Below, piece after piece: positions 51,405 to 59,966 of a stretch of 64,000 nt of DNA. Numbering within the stretch: position 1 is the first letter of the stretch; each line of letters begins with the position of its first letter. This stretch comes from Anaerobacillus alkaliphilus (GTDB lineage Bacteria; Bacillota; Bacilli; Bacillales; Anaerobacillaceae). The notes beneath the pieces are model-generated. The model worked only from the letters and a program-made list of their open reading frames with translations. It had not been told where the DNA came from and did no database searches. A program made the translations under genes and the position numbers. Where the stretch lies: the NCBI RefSeq assembly GCF_004116265.1, contig NZ_QOUX01000047.1:558001-622000 (forward strand). The letters run 5' to 3'.

Positions 51405-52850
51405 ATGGAACAACTTACGCTTTCAGCTATGATACATTTAGTTCAGAATGGGCTTAAAAAGAATTCCGCTCCAAAGAAAGTTGTGATTATCGGTGCAGGA
51501 ATGGCTGGTTTAGTTTCCGCTTCTCTCCTAAAACAAGCTGGACATCATGTAACAGTGATAGAAGCTGACAGTAGAATTGGAGGAAGAGTATTTACAGTTC
51601 GAGAACCATTTTCTAATGGTTTAAGCTTTGAAGCAGGAGCAGCACGAATCCCTAGCAATCATTATCTAACTTGGGAATTCATTCGAAAATTTAACCTATC
51701 CACCTATCCAATTATTACTAGCACGCCTAATGATCTCTTTTATATTCATGGTATTCAAACGAAAAGACGATTTTACGAGGAAAACCCAGACATGTTTAAT
51801 TTTAAGTTAGCCAATCATGAAAAAGAGAAGACAGCAATTGAGTTACTAAAAGAAATAGCGTTGACCATTGTTCCTTACCTTACACGCTATTCAGCACCAT
51901 CCAAACTTATTGAGCAATTAAATAATTATACGTTAGATACCTTTCTACAAAATCCACCATTAAACAACCCTCTCTCTCCTGGAGCGATTGACAAGATCAA
52001 AGTGATCTTGGCAATGCAAGGTTTTTCAGAATATAGTGCCTTTCACATCTTACAAATTCTCTGGCCTTGGTTTGACGATCAGATAAGCTTTCATGCCATT
52101 GAGGGTGGAAATGACCAACTGCCACATCAATTATATTCACAAGTAAAAAATGAGATTTATTTAAATGAAAGAGTCATAAGAATTGATGCTAAACAAGAGG
52201 AAATAACGATTTTTTCATCAAATACCGTTTCCTCTAACATTACAACGTTAAAAGCCGATAAAGTTATCTTGGCCATTCCATTCTCATCATTAAAAATGGT
52301 GGACATTAATCCTAGAGTTTTGTTCACTAACGAAAAATGGCAAGCGATTCGGGAACTAAGATATGTACCGCTATCAAGAATTGGCATTGAATTTAAGAAG
52401 AGATTTTGGGAAGAACAAGGATACTATGGAGGGCAAACAATCACTGATCTCCCCATGAGATATACTTTTTTACCTAGTCAAGGGTTGGGATCACCTGGTC
52501 CAGCCATTATAACGGCTAGCTATACTCTTGGCGCAGATACTTTACCTTGGGAAGCAATGTCCAATACTGATAGATTAGCCTTTATCCTCCAGCAACTAAC
52601 CACTCTGTATGGGGAGGTAGTATACAAGGAATATGTATCTGCGGTTGCTGTAAATTGGCGACAACATCCGTTTATCCAAGGTGGATTTGGCGTATTAAAA
52701 GCGGGAGATGTGCGCCAATTTGCACAACATCTCTCAACACCAGAACATCATTTTCACTTTGCAGGAGAGCATACTTCCTCACACCCGGGGTGGATCGAAG
52801 GAGCGGTTGAGTCGGGAGTCCGAGCTGCATATGAAGTACATCAGTCTTGA
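51405..52850 (+). CDS. flavin monoamine / L-amino-acid oxidase family protein
   Basis: 481 aa FAD enzyme: KKVVIIGAGMAGLVSASLLKQAGHHVTVIEADSRIGGRVFT (dinucleotide fold and RIGGR), then FEAGAARIP, substrate-domain residues and the C-terminal FAGEHTSSHPGWIEGAVESGVRAAYEV. Oxidises a primary amine or amino acid to imino product with H2O2. The start at 51405 (MEQLTLSAMI) is used because CGGGAGGCTCTAGGT stands directly before it; 12 codons further upstream lies another ATG without RBS. Monocistronic. Confidence 0.88.
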   Translation: MEQLTLSAMIHLVQNGLKKNSAPKKVVIIGAGMAGLVSASLLKQAGHHVTVIEADSRIGGRVFTVREPFSNGLSFEAGAARIPSNHYLTWEFIRKFNLSTYPIITSTPNDLFYIHGIQTKRRFYEENPDMFNFKLANHEKEKTAIELLKEIALTIVPYLTRYSAPSKLIEQLNNYTLDTFLQNPPLNNPLSPGAIDKIKVILAMQGFSEYSAFHILQILWPWFDDQISFHAIEGGNDQLPHQLYSQVKNEIYLNERVIRIDAKQEEITIFSSNTVSSNITTLKADKVILAIPFSSLKMVDINPRVLFTNEKWQAIRELRYVPLSRIGIEFKKRFWEEQGYYGGQTITDLPMRYTFLPSQGLGSPGPAIITASYTLGADTLPWEAMSNTDRLAFILQQLTTLYGEVVYKEYVSAVAVNWRQHPFIQGGFGVLKAGDVRQFAQHLSTPEHHFHFAGEHTSSHPGWIEGAVESGVRAAYEVHQS

Positions 52851-52855
52851 TTAGT

Positions 52856-52887
52856 AAAAGCGCCTCCAAATAAATACGGAGGCGCTA
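52856..52887 (-). terminator. terminator of hisS
   Basis: Minus strand AGCGCCTCC, loop, GGAGGCGCT, TTTACT, at the convergent junction with the oxidase gene. Confidence 0.85.
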
Positions 52888-52897
52888 CCCTAGTCTG

Positions 52898-54175
52898 TTA
52901 ACGAAATCGAAAAGACTCGACGGTTTCTTCGCCCGTATTCATATCTTTAATCTTATATTGGTTTTGCTTCACTTCATCTTCGCCAACAATTATTACCTTT
53001 TGATAGTTTTCTTTGTTTGCCTTATCTAGCGCTTTTCCAAGCTTCTTACCTCCCAATTCAAACTCAACCTTATATCCTTTTCGCCTTAAATCACGCGCTA
53101 ATAGCAATGACTCTTTTTCTGTATTTATTGGAACGACATAATAGTCTATCAGAGAAACTCTTTGCTCTTTTCCTTTATTCATTGCTGTAAAAATAACATC
53201 TAAGCCAAAGGAAATCCCTACGGTTGAGAAATTCTCATTCGTTCCTAGTAACCCACCAATGGCATTATCATATCTGCCACCACTTCCGATGCTTGACTTT
53301 ATCGTCTGATCGGCTAAAAATATCTCATAAATCGTGCCTGTATAAATTTCAAGACCTCTTGCCAGAAAAGGATTAAATACACATTGTGTATTTATCCCTA
53401 ATAATTCTAAATAAGAGTCAAGCTCCATTAACTCAGCTAATCCCTCTTTGACAAGAGAATTCCGCCTAGAAAATGGCTCGAAGTAGGTATAACTTGTTTT
53501 ATTTTGATTAATCAAAAACTGTTGAATGAGTGTAACGGTTGCCTCAGGAAGACCCAGATCAGTTAACTCAGAGGAGACAGCCTCTACCCCAATTTTTTCG
53601 AGCTTATCAAGAATCAGTACGACCTTATTCATTTTTTCAGGAGCTGTTTCAAACACCTCAAGCATCCCAGTTAAAAGTTTTCGATTGTTGTACTGGATGG
53701 TGATCGGTAAATCAAGCTTTTCAAATGCATCGACTGCCATCATCATCAACTCGGCTTCGGCAATTTGAGAAGAGACGCCTACAATATCAACATCGCATTG
53801 TGTAAATTCTCGAAACCTTCCCGTTTTAATTGGACCGTCTCTAAATACTTTCCCTATCTCATAACGTTTAAATGGCATTCTAAGCGTAGGATTCATTGCA
53901 ATTACTTTTGCAAAGGGAATGGTAAGGTCATATCTTAGAGCTAAATCTCTATTCCCTCTGTCAGTTAAGGTGTACATCTCCTCTAAGATCTCAGCACCAC
54001 CTCCATACTTTGAAGAAAGTAATTCTGTGTAATTTAAGATAGGTGTTTCTAACGGTTTACAGCCATATTGAATAAATACATCTTCTAAAGTTCTTCTAAT
54101 TTCTCTACGTACCCCTGCTTCATTAGGTAAATAATCTTCTGTTCCTTTTACGTTTTGATAATCCATCTTTTTCAT
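52898..54175 (-). CDS. hisS: histidyl-tRNA synthetase (second-type HisS)
   Basis: 425 aa class II synthetase. Motif 2 region YEIGKVFRDGPIKTGRFREFTQCDVDIVG, His-specific LARGLEIYTGTIYEIF (canonical LVRGLDYYTGTVFE with changes), GSGGRYDNAIGGLLG and a C-terminal anticodon-binding domain. Catalyses charging of tRNA-His. The altered His motif and isolated position suggest it is the HisS2-type paralogue, the housekeeping hisS-aspS pair being elsewhere. ATG 54175 follows TTGGAGG. Transcription seems governed by the leader-peptide attenuator just upstream. Confidence 0.85.
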   Translation of the reverse strand: MKKMDYQNVKGTEDYLPNEAGVRREIRRTLEDVFIQYGCKPLETPILNYTELLSSKYGGGAEILEEMYTLTDRGNRDLALRYDLTIPFAKVIAMNPTLRMPFKRYEIGKVFRDGPIKTGRFREFTQCDVDIVGVSSQIAEAELMMMAVDAFEKLDLPITIQYNNRKLLTGMLEVFETAPEKMNKVVLILDKLEKIGVEAVSSELTDLGLPEATVTLIQQFLINQNKTSYTYFEPFSRRNSLVKEGLAELMELDSYLELLGINTQCVFNPFLARGLEIYTGTIYEIFLADQTIKSSIGSGGRYDNAIGGLLGTNENFSTVGISFGLDVIFTAMNKGKEQRVSLIDYYVVPINTEKESLLLARDLRRKGYKVEFELGGKKLGKALDKANKENYQKVIIVGEDEVKQNQYKIKDMNTGEETVESFRFR

Positions 54176-54203
54176 CGTTCTTTCCTCCAATTTTTTGTAA
54201 AAT

Positions 54204-54309
54204 AAAAAAACCGCACTTGATAAAAGTTTTTAAACTTAGATCAAATGCGGTTTCACGCTTAATAGTCTTCCTATGGACGATTTTTTTGAAATCGAAATAG
54301 CAAGACTAC
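54204..54309 (-). promoter_or_regulatory. hisS attenuator: protector hairpin and terminator
   Basis: Two structures follow the leader peptide. Hairpin A (54262-54309): AGTCTT-CTAT-CGATT pairs with AATCG-ATAG-AAGACT, and its 5' arm contains the leader stop codon. Then a terminator (54204-54253): AACCGCATTTGAT pairs over 13 bp with ATCAAGTGCGGTT, followed by TTTTTT. An alternative pairing of the loop CGATTTCA of hairpin A with TGAAACCG of the terminator 5' arm (7 of 8) could be the antiterminator. Confidence 0.7.
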
Positions 54310-54362
54310 TGGTTATGATGATGGAATTGTGAATTAGTACTTACATTATTACATGGCAGCAT
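54306..54362 (-). CDS. His-rich leader peptide, 18 aa
   Basis: ATG behind a strong RBS (AAGAGGTGAAGAAAC) reads MLPCNNVSTNSQFHHHNQ and stops at TAG inside the 5' arm of the next hairpin. Three consecutive CAT codons near the end match the regulatory logic of his-operon leaders: ribosomes stall when His-tRNA is scarce. It directly precedes a terminator and hisS. Confidence 0.8.
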   Translation of the reverse strand: MLPCNNVSTNSQFHHHNQ

Positions 54363-54389
54363 GTTTCTTCACCTCTTAAATTTCCATAT

Positions 54390-54418
54390 AATGTATCACA
54401 AACCACGTGTAATTGCAA
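54390..54418 (-). promoter_or_regulatory. promoter of the hisS leader
   Basis: Minus strand TTGCAA, 17 bp, TACATT preceded by TGA (extended -10). Gives a transcript start about 20 nt before the leader peptide ATG. Confidence 0.55.
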
Positions 54419-54509
54419 TCCACAATAAAATTTCTGTTGCCTTTTTTCATACATATTCAGGCTATTAAGCAAAATAATAATCTTGATGTATATAGGAAGG
54501 ATGAAAACT

Positions 54510-55958
54510 GTGGATATTGTAGAACATTATGAACTTAAAAAGATCAATGAACATGAATATGCACTTATTATATACCTAGACAGTTATTTCTTTGAGTTTT
54601 CGGATGAGCTTCCCTCTAATAGAGACTTACAAGATAATCTTATCGTCTCTGCCAAAAAAATGATTGCCGAGCGTTTTCCTGACGTACGTATTGTTGTACT
54701 TAAATTAGTGATTAGCGGTGTAACGATTGCAACAATTCCCCTTAGTGGTGGAACTCTTGCCTCAGCTAGTACCACTCATAACATCACAAGTACGGCTCAA
54801 ACGCAGTCAGCGATTGCTCCACGAATTGTGTTAAACGGCAACCAATTGAATACACAAGCAGTCATAATAAACGGATCCACATTTGTTCCTATTCGAGCAG
54901 TTTCAGAGTCATTAGGAGCCACAGTAGGGTGGAATAGTCAAACGAGAACTGTTACCATTCAACAGCCTAATCAAAGGGTCTCCTTTGTTGTAGGTTCAAC
55001 GGTAGCAACTGTAAATGGACAAGCCGTGACAACCCCTGCTTCGTTTATTATGAACGGTTCCACTATGGTACCGCTCCGTTTTGTCAGCGAAACTCTAGGA
55101 CTTCGAGTCGATTGGAATGGTACTACGAGGACCGTAACACTTACTTCACCTGATCATGTGACAATTCAAACACCAAGTATCCAAGAAGCAACATCCGGAA
55201 CAATTACCTATGTGGTTGCTCCAGGCGACAGCCTTTGGAAAATAGCTAATCAATTTCAAGTAACTGTAGAGGCCATTCGTCAAGAAAATAATTTATCTTC
55301 AGATGTTATCCAAGTTGGCCAAAGATTACTTATCCCAGGAGCAGCCACCTCACAGGTTGAAGGGGTAACCGTAACCTTTATCACACATACGGTTCGTTCA
55401 GGAGATAATATCTGGAATTTAAGTCAACAATACGGTATTCCTCATAACGAATTGTTAAGGGTTAATAATTTAACCGAAAGAAGCATCCTCTCTATTGGAC
55501 AGCAACTAAGAATACCTGTATACAATGTCCCGGTAAAACCAGTAGTCTCTGCTAGGCACGGAGAGTTATTAGACTGGTGGACAGAAGCAAGATACGTTTT
55601 TCCCACTGGAAAAGTTGCTACAATTACGGATTTTCAAACTGGAAGGCAATTTCAAGTTCGACATACAATGGGCGGTAATCATGCTGATAGCGAACCATTA
55701 ACGGCTCGTGATGCACAAATTATGAGAGAGATTTGGGGAGGTTCTTATTCATGGACACCGAGGGCAATCATTGTCGAAGTCGATGGGCGCCGTTTAGCTG
55801 CGGCCATGCATTCCTTTCCCCATGGTGATCAAGTCATACGCGATAATAACTATAATGGACATTTCTGTATTCACTTTTTAAATAGCTTACGGCATAGTGA
55901 TAGCTTAGTTCAGGACTCCATGCAAGTACAAGTGCAAATTGCTGCTGGAGTACGATAA
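54510..55958 (+). CDS. exported stalk protein: copper-amine-oxidase-N-like domain, two LysM, novel C-terminal domain
   Basis: 482 aa. N-terminal ~60 cytoplasmic residues, a membrane/signal segment ([20 protein letters not shown]), then two copper-amine-oxidase N-terminal repeats ([37 protein letters not shown]... and [29 protein letters not shown]), two LysM domains ([33 protein letters not shown]) and a ~150-aa C-terminal domain with conserved-looking [18 protein letters not shown] and [12 protein letters not shown], of unknown activity. Likely cell-wall-associated. GTG start preferred because GGAAGGATGA precedes it. Confidence 0.82.
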   Translation: MDIVEHYELKKINEHEYALIIYLDSYFFEFSDELPSNRDLQDNLIVSAKKMIAERFPDVRIVVLKLVISGVTIATIPLSGGTLASASTTHNITSTAQTQSAIAPRIVLNGNQLNTQAVIINGSTFVPIRAVSESLGATVGWNSQTRTVTIQQPNQRVSFVVGSTVATVNGQAVTTPASFIMNGSTMVPLRFVSETLGLRVDWNGTTRTVTLTSPDHVTIQTPSIQEATSGTITYVVAPGDSLWKIANQFQVTVEAIRQENNLSSDVIQVGQRLLIPGAATSQVEGVTVTFITHTVRSGDNIWNLSQQYGIPHNELLRVNNLTERSILSIGQQLRIPVYNVPVKPVVSARHGELLDWWTEARYVFPTGKVATITDFQTGRQFQVRHTMGGNHADSEPLTARDAQIMREIWGGSYSWTPRAIIVEVDGRRLAAAMHSFPHGDQVIRDNNYNGHFCIHFLNSLRHSDSLVQDSMQVQVQIAAGVR

Positions 55959-55962
55959 TAAA

Positions 55963-55999
55963 AAAAGCGGAGTAAGATCTTTTACTTCGCTTTTTTTCG
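55963..55999. terminator. bidirectional terminator
   Basis: AAAAAAGCGGAGTAA, loop, TTACTTCGCTTTTTTT between convergent genes. Confidence 0.85.
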
Positions 56000-56000
56000 A

Positions 56001-56192
56001 CTATTTTTGTTTCATTGATTTTTGTTTCAACATGATTTGATGAGACTTTTCAATGATATCAGTCAAGACGTCTCCTTTATAAACTCGTCCTACCTTCGTG
56101 TTTTCTTGGTAGTAATCAACTATTTCATCTAACTGTTTAATCGTTTCAGCACTTACTCTAACATTCAGCTGCAATCTACTTTCGTTACTCAC
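56001..56192 (-). CDS. ribbon-helix-helix-like small protein, 63 aa
   Basis: MSNESRLQLNVRVSAETIKQLDEIVDYYQENTKVGRVYKGDVLTDIIEKSHQIM: strand LQLNVRVS then two helices, the layout of Arc/MetJ/CopG DNA-binding dimers. GTG start behind GGAGGAGAAAC. Possibly autoregulatory or an antitoxin, but no toxin gene adjoins it. Confidence 0.65.
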   Translation of the reverse strand: MSNESRLQLNVRVSAETIKQLDEIVDYYQENTKVGRVYKGDVLTDIIEKSHQIMLKQKSMKQK

Positions 56193-56282
56193 CCGTTTCT
56201 CCTCCTCGACAATCTTCGATATATAAATTATATATCATCTGCTAGCATATTGATATACACATACTATATTTTTACGAAAAAG

Positions 56283-56313
56283 AAAAAACAACCCTAGAAC
56301 GCTAAGGTTGTTT
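56283..56313 (-). terminator. terminator of the sigma/clpP operon
   Basis: Minus strand AACAACC, loop, GGGTTGTT, TTTTC. Confidence 0.85.
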
Positions 56314-56319
56314 CAACTA

Positions 56320-56898
56320 TTATTTCACCAGTATCTTATCAATCAAGCCGTAATCTTTCGCTGCTTCTGCCCCCATAAAATGATCACGGTCTGTATCTCT
56401 TTCTATTTTTTCAAGCGGTTGTCCGGATCTTTCTGATAGGATTTGGTTAATTTGACGTTTGTTTTTCAATATCCACTCAGTGTGAATAAGTAAGTCAGAA
56501 GCTTGCCCCCGGGTTCCACCTAATGGTTGATGTATCATAATCTCGCTATTAGGAAGCGCATATCGTTTTCCTTTTTCACCAGCGGTTAGTAATACGGCTC
56601 CCATACTCGCAGCTAATCCTAGACAAATCGTCGACACCTGAGGTTTAATGAATTGCATCGTATCATAAATTGCCATCCCGGCAGTTATAGATCCTCCTGG
56701 ACTATTAATATATAAATGGATGTCTTTTTCTGGGTCTTCCGAGGCTAAAAATAAAAGTTGAGCAACAATTGAGTTTGCTACTTGATCATTAATTTCACTG
56801 CCCAGATAAATAATTCGGTCTTTTAATAAGCGAGAGTAAATATCATAAGACCTTTCCCCTAATCTTGTCTGTTCAATAACCATTGGTGTAAAATTCAT
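56320..56898 (-). CDS. clpP: ATP-dependent Clp protease proteolytic subunit (ClpP paralogue)
   Basis: 192 aa serine protease subunit. Catalytic Ser in [13 protein letters not shown], His in [17 protein letters not shown] and Asp in [10 protein letters not shown] are all present, with the N-terminal ...[29 protein letters not shown]. Forms a tetradecameric barrel with an AAA+ unfoldase. Lies 13 bp downstream of an ECF-type sigma factor gene, so it is probably an accessory ClpP produced under that regulon, distinct from the housekeeping ClpP, which is normally monocistronic. Confidence 0.93.
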   Translation of the reverse strand: MNFTPMVIEQTRLGERSYDIYSRLLKDRIIYLGSEINDQVANSIVAQLLFLASEDPEKDIHLYINSPGGSITAGMAIYDTMQFIKPQVSTICLGLAASMGAVLLTAGEKGKRYALPNSEIMIHQPLGGTRGQASDLLIHTEWILKNKRQINQILSERSGQPLEKIERDTDRDHFMGAEAAKDYGLIDKILVK

Positions 56899-56911
56899 GT
56901 CTATACCTCCT

Positions 56912-57649
56912 TTATGCAGCTAATTGCTGCAGTGTCATTGGATTCGTCACAGAGTAAACTCTTGTTTGGCCCTTGCTAATTATTTGAACAACACCCTGAC
57001 CATCGTTATGTGAGACAATAACGGTCTCATTATTTTCTTCAGTTCGCTGTGAAAATTGGCTTTTTACTTGGTTTCTAGCTGTAGTTAATAGTGGCCAAGG
57101 ATTATTCAGACGAATTGACTTTGCGACAAGGTTTACTAAAATTGAAGAATTAAGCGATTCTTCTTCATCTTGATCTTTTCTCCTTAAATTCACCCGTGCT
57201 CTCCGTAACATGGACTTTACGGCATACTCTGTCATTTGTAACAACTCAGCGATCTCATTGACTTGATAATAAAAAACTTCCTTTAACAAAAAAACTTTTA
57301 CTTGCATTTCAGTAAGATTTGAAACGAGGTACTGAGACAAAGCTAAAACATTTTCGTACCCCGTACGTGTATCTGGTGTGAGAGTACCTTCAAGATCTGT
57401 TATCTGTATCCGCGAATTCTTCCTAATATGATCAATTGTTAGGTGTTTAATTGTTTTCTTTAGATAGCTACTTGGTAGCGAATGAATATTTAACTTAGTG
57501 GAACGTTGACTCTCAAATAGCTTTAATGCAGCTTCTTGAACAACATCTTCTGCATCCCACTTTGAGTTTGTTACGTAACATGAGAATTTCTTTAAATTTT
57601 TATACCAAGAGGTATGATCCTGAAGTTTTTCGTCTAATTGTTCACTCAT
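56912..57649 (-). CDS. ECF-type sigma-70 factor with C-terminal extension
   Basis: 245 aa. Region 2: [27 protein letters not shown]...[17 protein letters not shown]; region 4 [49 protein letters not shown]. About 75 residues follow region 4, ending in a beta-like stretch ([27 protein letters not shown]), possibly a sensor or self-inhibitory part since no anti-sigma gene adjoins. RBS AAAGGAGG. Operon with clpP. Confidence 0.88.
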   Translation of the reverse strand: MSEQLDEKLQDHTSWYKNLKKFSCYVTNSKWDAEDVVQEAALKLFESQRSTKLNIHSLPSSYLKKTIKHLTIDHIRKNSRIQITDLEGTLTPDTRTGYENVLALSQYLVSNLTEMQVKVFLLKEVFYYQVNEIAELLQMTEYAVKSMLRRARVNLRRKDQDEEESLNSSILVNLVAKSIRLNNPWPLLTTARNQVKSQFSQRTEENNETVIVSHNDGQGVVQIISKGQTRVYSVTNPMTLQQLAA

Positions 57650-57889
57650 TTTGATCCTCCTTTCACTTTCTTACTTTATAAACGATTTAGAAGCCGAAAA
57701 GGATATGGCTAAACAATATTTTTTTATTTACATTATAGTACTGATTTAACTAAATGTGGAATTCTGGAGAGGTTTAGTCCTATGTTCAATCTGTTTATAG
57801 AAATAACTGTGGAGTATTCTGTCATTTATGAGATAATAATGATGAAAAACTAGTGCAATATATCTAAGATTTTTAAAGGAGACTTCATA

Positions 57890-58996
57890 GTGACACCAAG
57901 GGCTTTCCTACGCATTTTTACAATGTTGGTTGTTTATAACACACTTGTTTTTTATATTGGCTGGAACGGTTTACTATGGCTTACGACCATTTTTCCAAAC
58001 CTAGAAGCTATTTTTTATTGGATTGCAATTTACGTATGGGCTTACGCCTATGTATTGACTCGTTTTATTCAAGGTTCACTTATAAAAATAATTGGTGCTT
58101 ACTGGATTGCAGTTGTGCAATATAGTATCATCATACTTCCAATAACAAATTTAGTCACAGTTGTTCTCTTACTCATGACATATAATCGTGACCAGTTAAT
58201 TTTTTGGATTGGTACAATCGTCTTTTCTATCTATATACTGATATTTACCTATGGTAGCTATAACGCCTATAGCCCTGTCGTAAGAAAGTATCAAATTTCG
58301 GTGCCAAAGAACGGTGGAAACTACAAAAAACTTAGAATTGCTGTTGCTTCAGATATGCACTTTGGAAATCTTTCAGGTAGGTCTCACCTTCGTAGACTTG
58401 TTGATCAGGTAAATCATATAAAACCCGACCTCGTCTTACTTCCCGGCGATATTATTGACGATGATCCAAAGCCATTTATTGAAAAGAAGATGAGTAAGAT
58501 GATGAAAGAAATGCATGCACCTCTAGGTATATTTGGAGTACTTGGAAACCATGAATATTACGGGAGAGCTATCCCACTTTTCGTAAATGAAATGGCTAAA
58601 CAACATATAAAAATCTTAATGGACGAAGTTGTTTTGATTGATGATAGCTTTTATCTCGTCGGTAGAAAAGATAAAACAGATCGAAACAGGCTTTCTATTT
58701 CTAAGCTTATGGAAACAATTGATCAATCAAAACCAATTATCTTACTTGATCATCAACCGTACGAACTTGGACAAGCTATGGATAACCATGTCGATATCAG
58801 CTTATCTGGTCATACGCATCGTGGCCAAATGGCTCCAAATCATGTTATTACGAAGAGAATGTATGAACTTGATTGGGGTTACAAACAGAAAGAACAGCTT
58901 CACGCATTTGTATCTTCAGGGTTTGGTTTCTGGGGTCCTCCACTTCGAATAGGTAGTCGATCGGAGATCCTTCAAATTGATATTTCATTTGAATAG
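57890..58996 (+). CDS. membrane-bound metallophosphoesterase
   Basis: 368 aa. About four transmembrane helices in the first 130 residues, then a calcineurin-like phosphoesterase core: ASDMHFG, LPGDIIDDD, GNHEYYG, LLDHQPYE and SGHTHRGQ, all metal-ligand blocks. Similar to YkuE/YaeI-type phosphatases of the envelope (UDP-sugar or lipid phosphatase). GTG start behind AAAGGAGACTTC. Followed by the DUF2062 gene, likely cotranscribed. Confidence 0.9.
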   Translation: MTPRAFLRIFTMLVVYNTLVFYIGWNGLLWLTTIFPNLEAIFYWIAIYVWAYAYVLTRFIQGSLIKIIGAYWIAVVQYSIIILPITNLVTVVLLLMTYNRDQLIFWIGTIVFSIYILIFTYGSYNAYSPVVRKYQISVPKNGGNYKKLRIAVASDMHFGNLSGRSHLRRLVDQVNHIKPDLVLLPGDIIDDDPKPFIEKKMSKMMKEMHAPLGIFGVLGNHEYYGRAIPLFVNEMAKQHIKILMDEVVLIDDSFYLVGRKDKTDRNRLSISKLMETIDQSKPIILLDHQPYELGQAMDNHVDISLSGHTHRGQMAPNHVITKRMYELDWGYKQKEQLHAFVSSGFGFWGPPLRIGSRSEILQIDISFE

Positions 58997-59036
58997 AAGA
59001 GAAAGTTCCCTATAACATTACTATGGTTGGTGTTCA

Positions 59037-59540
59037 ATGATTAATAAACAGCTACGTAAACTCAAGTACCTTTGTATAAGACTACTAAGAATAAAAGATA
59101 AAGCCCATAGTGTTGCTAGCGGTTTTACTGTTGGTTTTTTGATGAATTTCATCCCGTCATTTGGTTTTGGACCATTTCTTTCAACGATTAGTCCAAAATT
59201 AGTACGTGGAAACCCCGTAGCAGGGTTCATTGGTGGGATCGCCTTTGTCTGGGCATTTCCTTTATTCTTCTATCTTAACGTTGTTGTTGGAGAAGCTTTG
59301 TTACCAATCAGCGTAGAAACGAAGATTGATATCATCCTCGAGGAACTAGAAGAAGGTATTGAGGAACCAGAGGAAGTCATTAATGCGAGTTTAAAAATCG
59401 GTAAAGCTTTTGTTGTTGGTATGTTAACAAATATTCTGTTATTTGGTGTAGGTATATACTTTTTTATCTATTACATAATAAAAAAGTATCGCCGGGACCT
59501 ACTAAGGATAGTTCATAAGAATTGGAATTTATCAAAATGA
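59037..59540 (+). CDS. DUF2062 membrane protein
   Basis: 167 aa. Fits DUF2062: ASGFTVGFLMNFIPSFGFGPFLSTISPKLVRGNPVAGFIGGIAFVWAFPLFFYLNVVVG, then an acidic loop and a final helix pair. Found near glycosyltransferases and phosphoesterases in other genomes, with no known activity. Starts with ATG 40 bp after the phosphoesterase stop, so same operon. Confidence 0.85.
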   Translation: MINKQLRKLKYLCIRLLRIKDKAHSVASGFTVGFLMNFIPSFGFGPFLSTISPKLVRGNPVAGFIGGIAFVWAFPLFFYLNVVVGEALLPISVETKIDIILEELEEGIEEPEEVINASLKIGKAFVVGMLTNILLFGVGIYFFIYYIIKKYRRDLLRIVHKNWNLSK

Positions 59541-59543
59541 CCA

Positions 59544-59580
59544 GATGCTGCCCGTCAAGTAAGAAGGGCAGCATCTTTTA
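59544..59580 (+). terminator. terminator of the phosphoesterase/DUF2062 operon
   Basis: GATGCTGCCC, loop, GGGCAGCATC, TTTTAG. Confidence 0.85.
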
Positions 59581-59595
59581 GCTGTTTTATCTAGA

Positions 59596-59645
59596 AAAAA
59601 AATTAAGAACGCTTAGGATCCCGTCCATTCAATCCAAGCGTTTAA
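59596..59645 (-). terminator. terminator of the 48-aa gene
   Basis: Minus strand AACGCTTGGAT, long loop, ATCCTAAGCGTT, CTTAATTTTTT. Confidence 0.6.
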
Positions 59646-59694
59646 AGCTACCACATTAGGTTGTAGGTTGTAAATCATCTCTTTTAAATTACTG

Positions 59695-59841
59695 TTATAG
59701 ACTATCTGTATCAATTCTTGGGTTTTCTGGTTCGAGGGCAGCTGTTGCACGAGCATTATCATTGTGTCGATCGTTTTGGTAATCATCATCTGATTTGTTG
59801 TATTTATTTAGATCTTGTGAAGTGTTCTTTTTTTCTGCCAC
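59695..59841 (-). CDS. small acidic hydrophilic protein, 48 aa
   Basis: GTG start preceded by AGGAGGTGATAAG, an almost perfect anti-16S match. The product (MAEKKNTSQDLNKYNKSDDD...YQNDRHNDNARATAALEP...) is low-complexity, rich in Asn, Asp and Lys and has no hydrophobic segment, like small spore-associated or disordered proteins of Bacilli. Family not assigned. Terminator lies 50 bp downstream. Confidence 0.7.
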   Translation of the reverse strand: MAEKKNTSQDLNKYNKSDDDYQNDRHNDNARATAALEPENPRIDTDSL

Positions 59842-59927
59842 CTTATCACCTCCTAGTTGATAATATATCCTAAAAACTATTTTCCAAATAAAAGAGCTTT
59901 CCTTATCTAAAACATTTATCTCAGGAA

Positions 59928-59964
59928 GTAAAAAAGGACCACTGTGTCAAGTGAATCCTTTTTA
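59928..59964 (-). terminator. terminator of the MgtC-like gene
   Basis: Minus strand AAAAAGGATTCACT, TGACAC, AGTGGTCCTTTTTT. Confidence 0.75.
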
Positions 59965-59966
59965 CC

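Noticed and set aside
54386-54418. GTGGTTT near 54405 (minus strand) as antiterminator partner of the hisS terminator
   Set aside because: It lies within the promoter, upstream of the predicted transcript start, so it would not be in the RNA.
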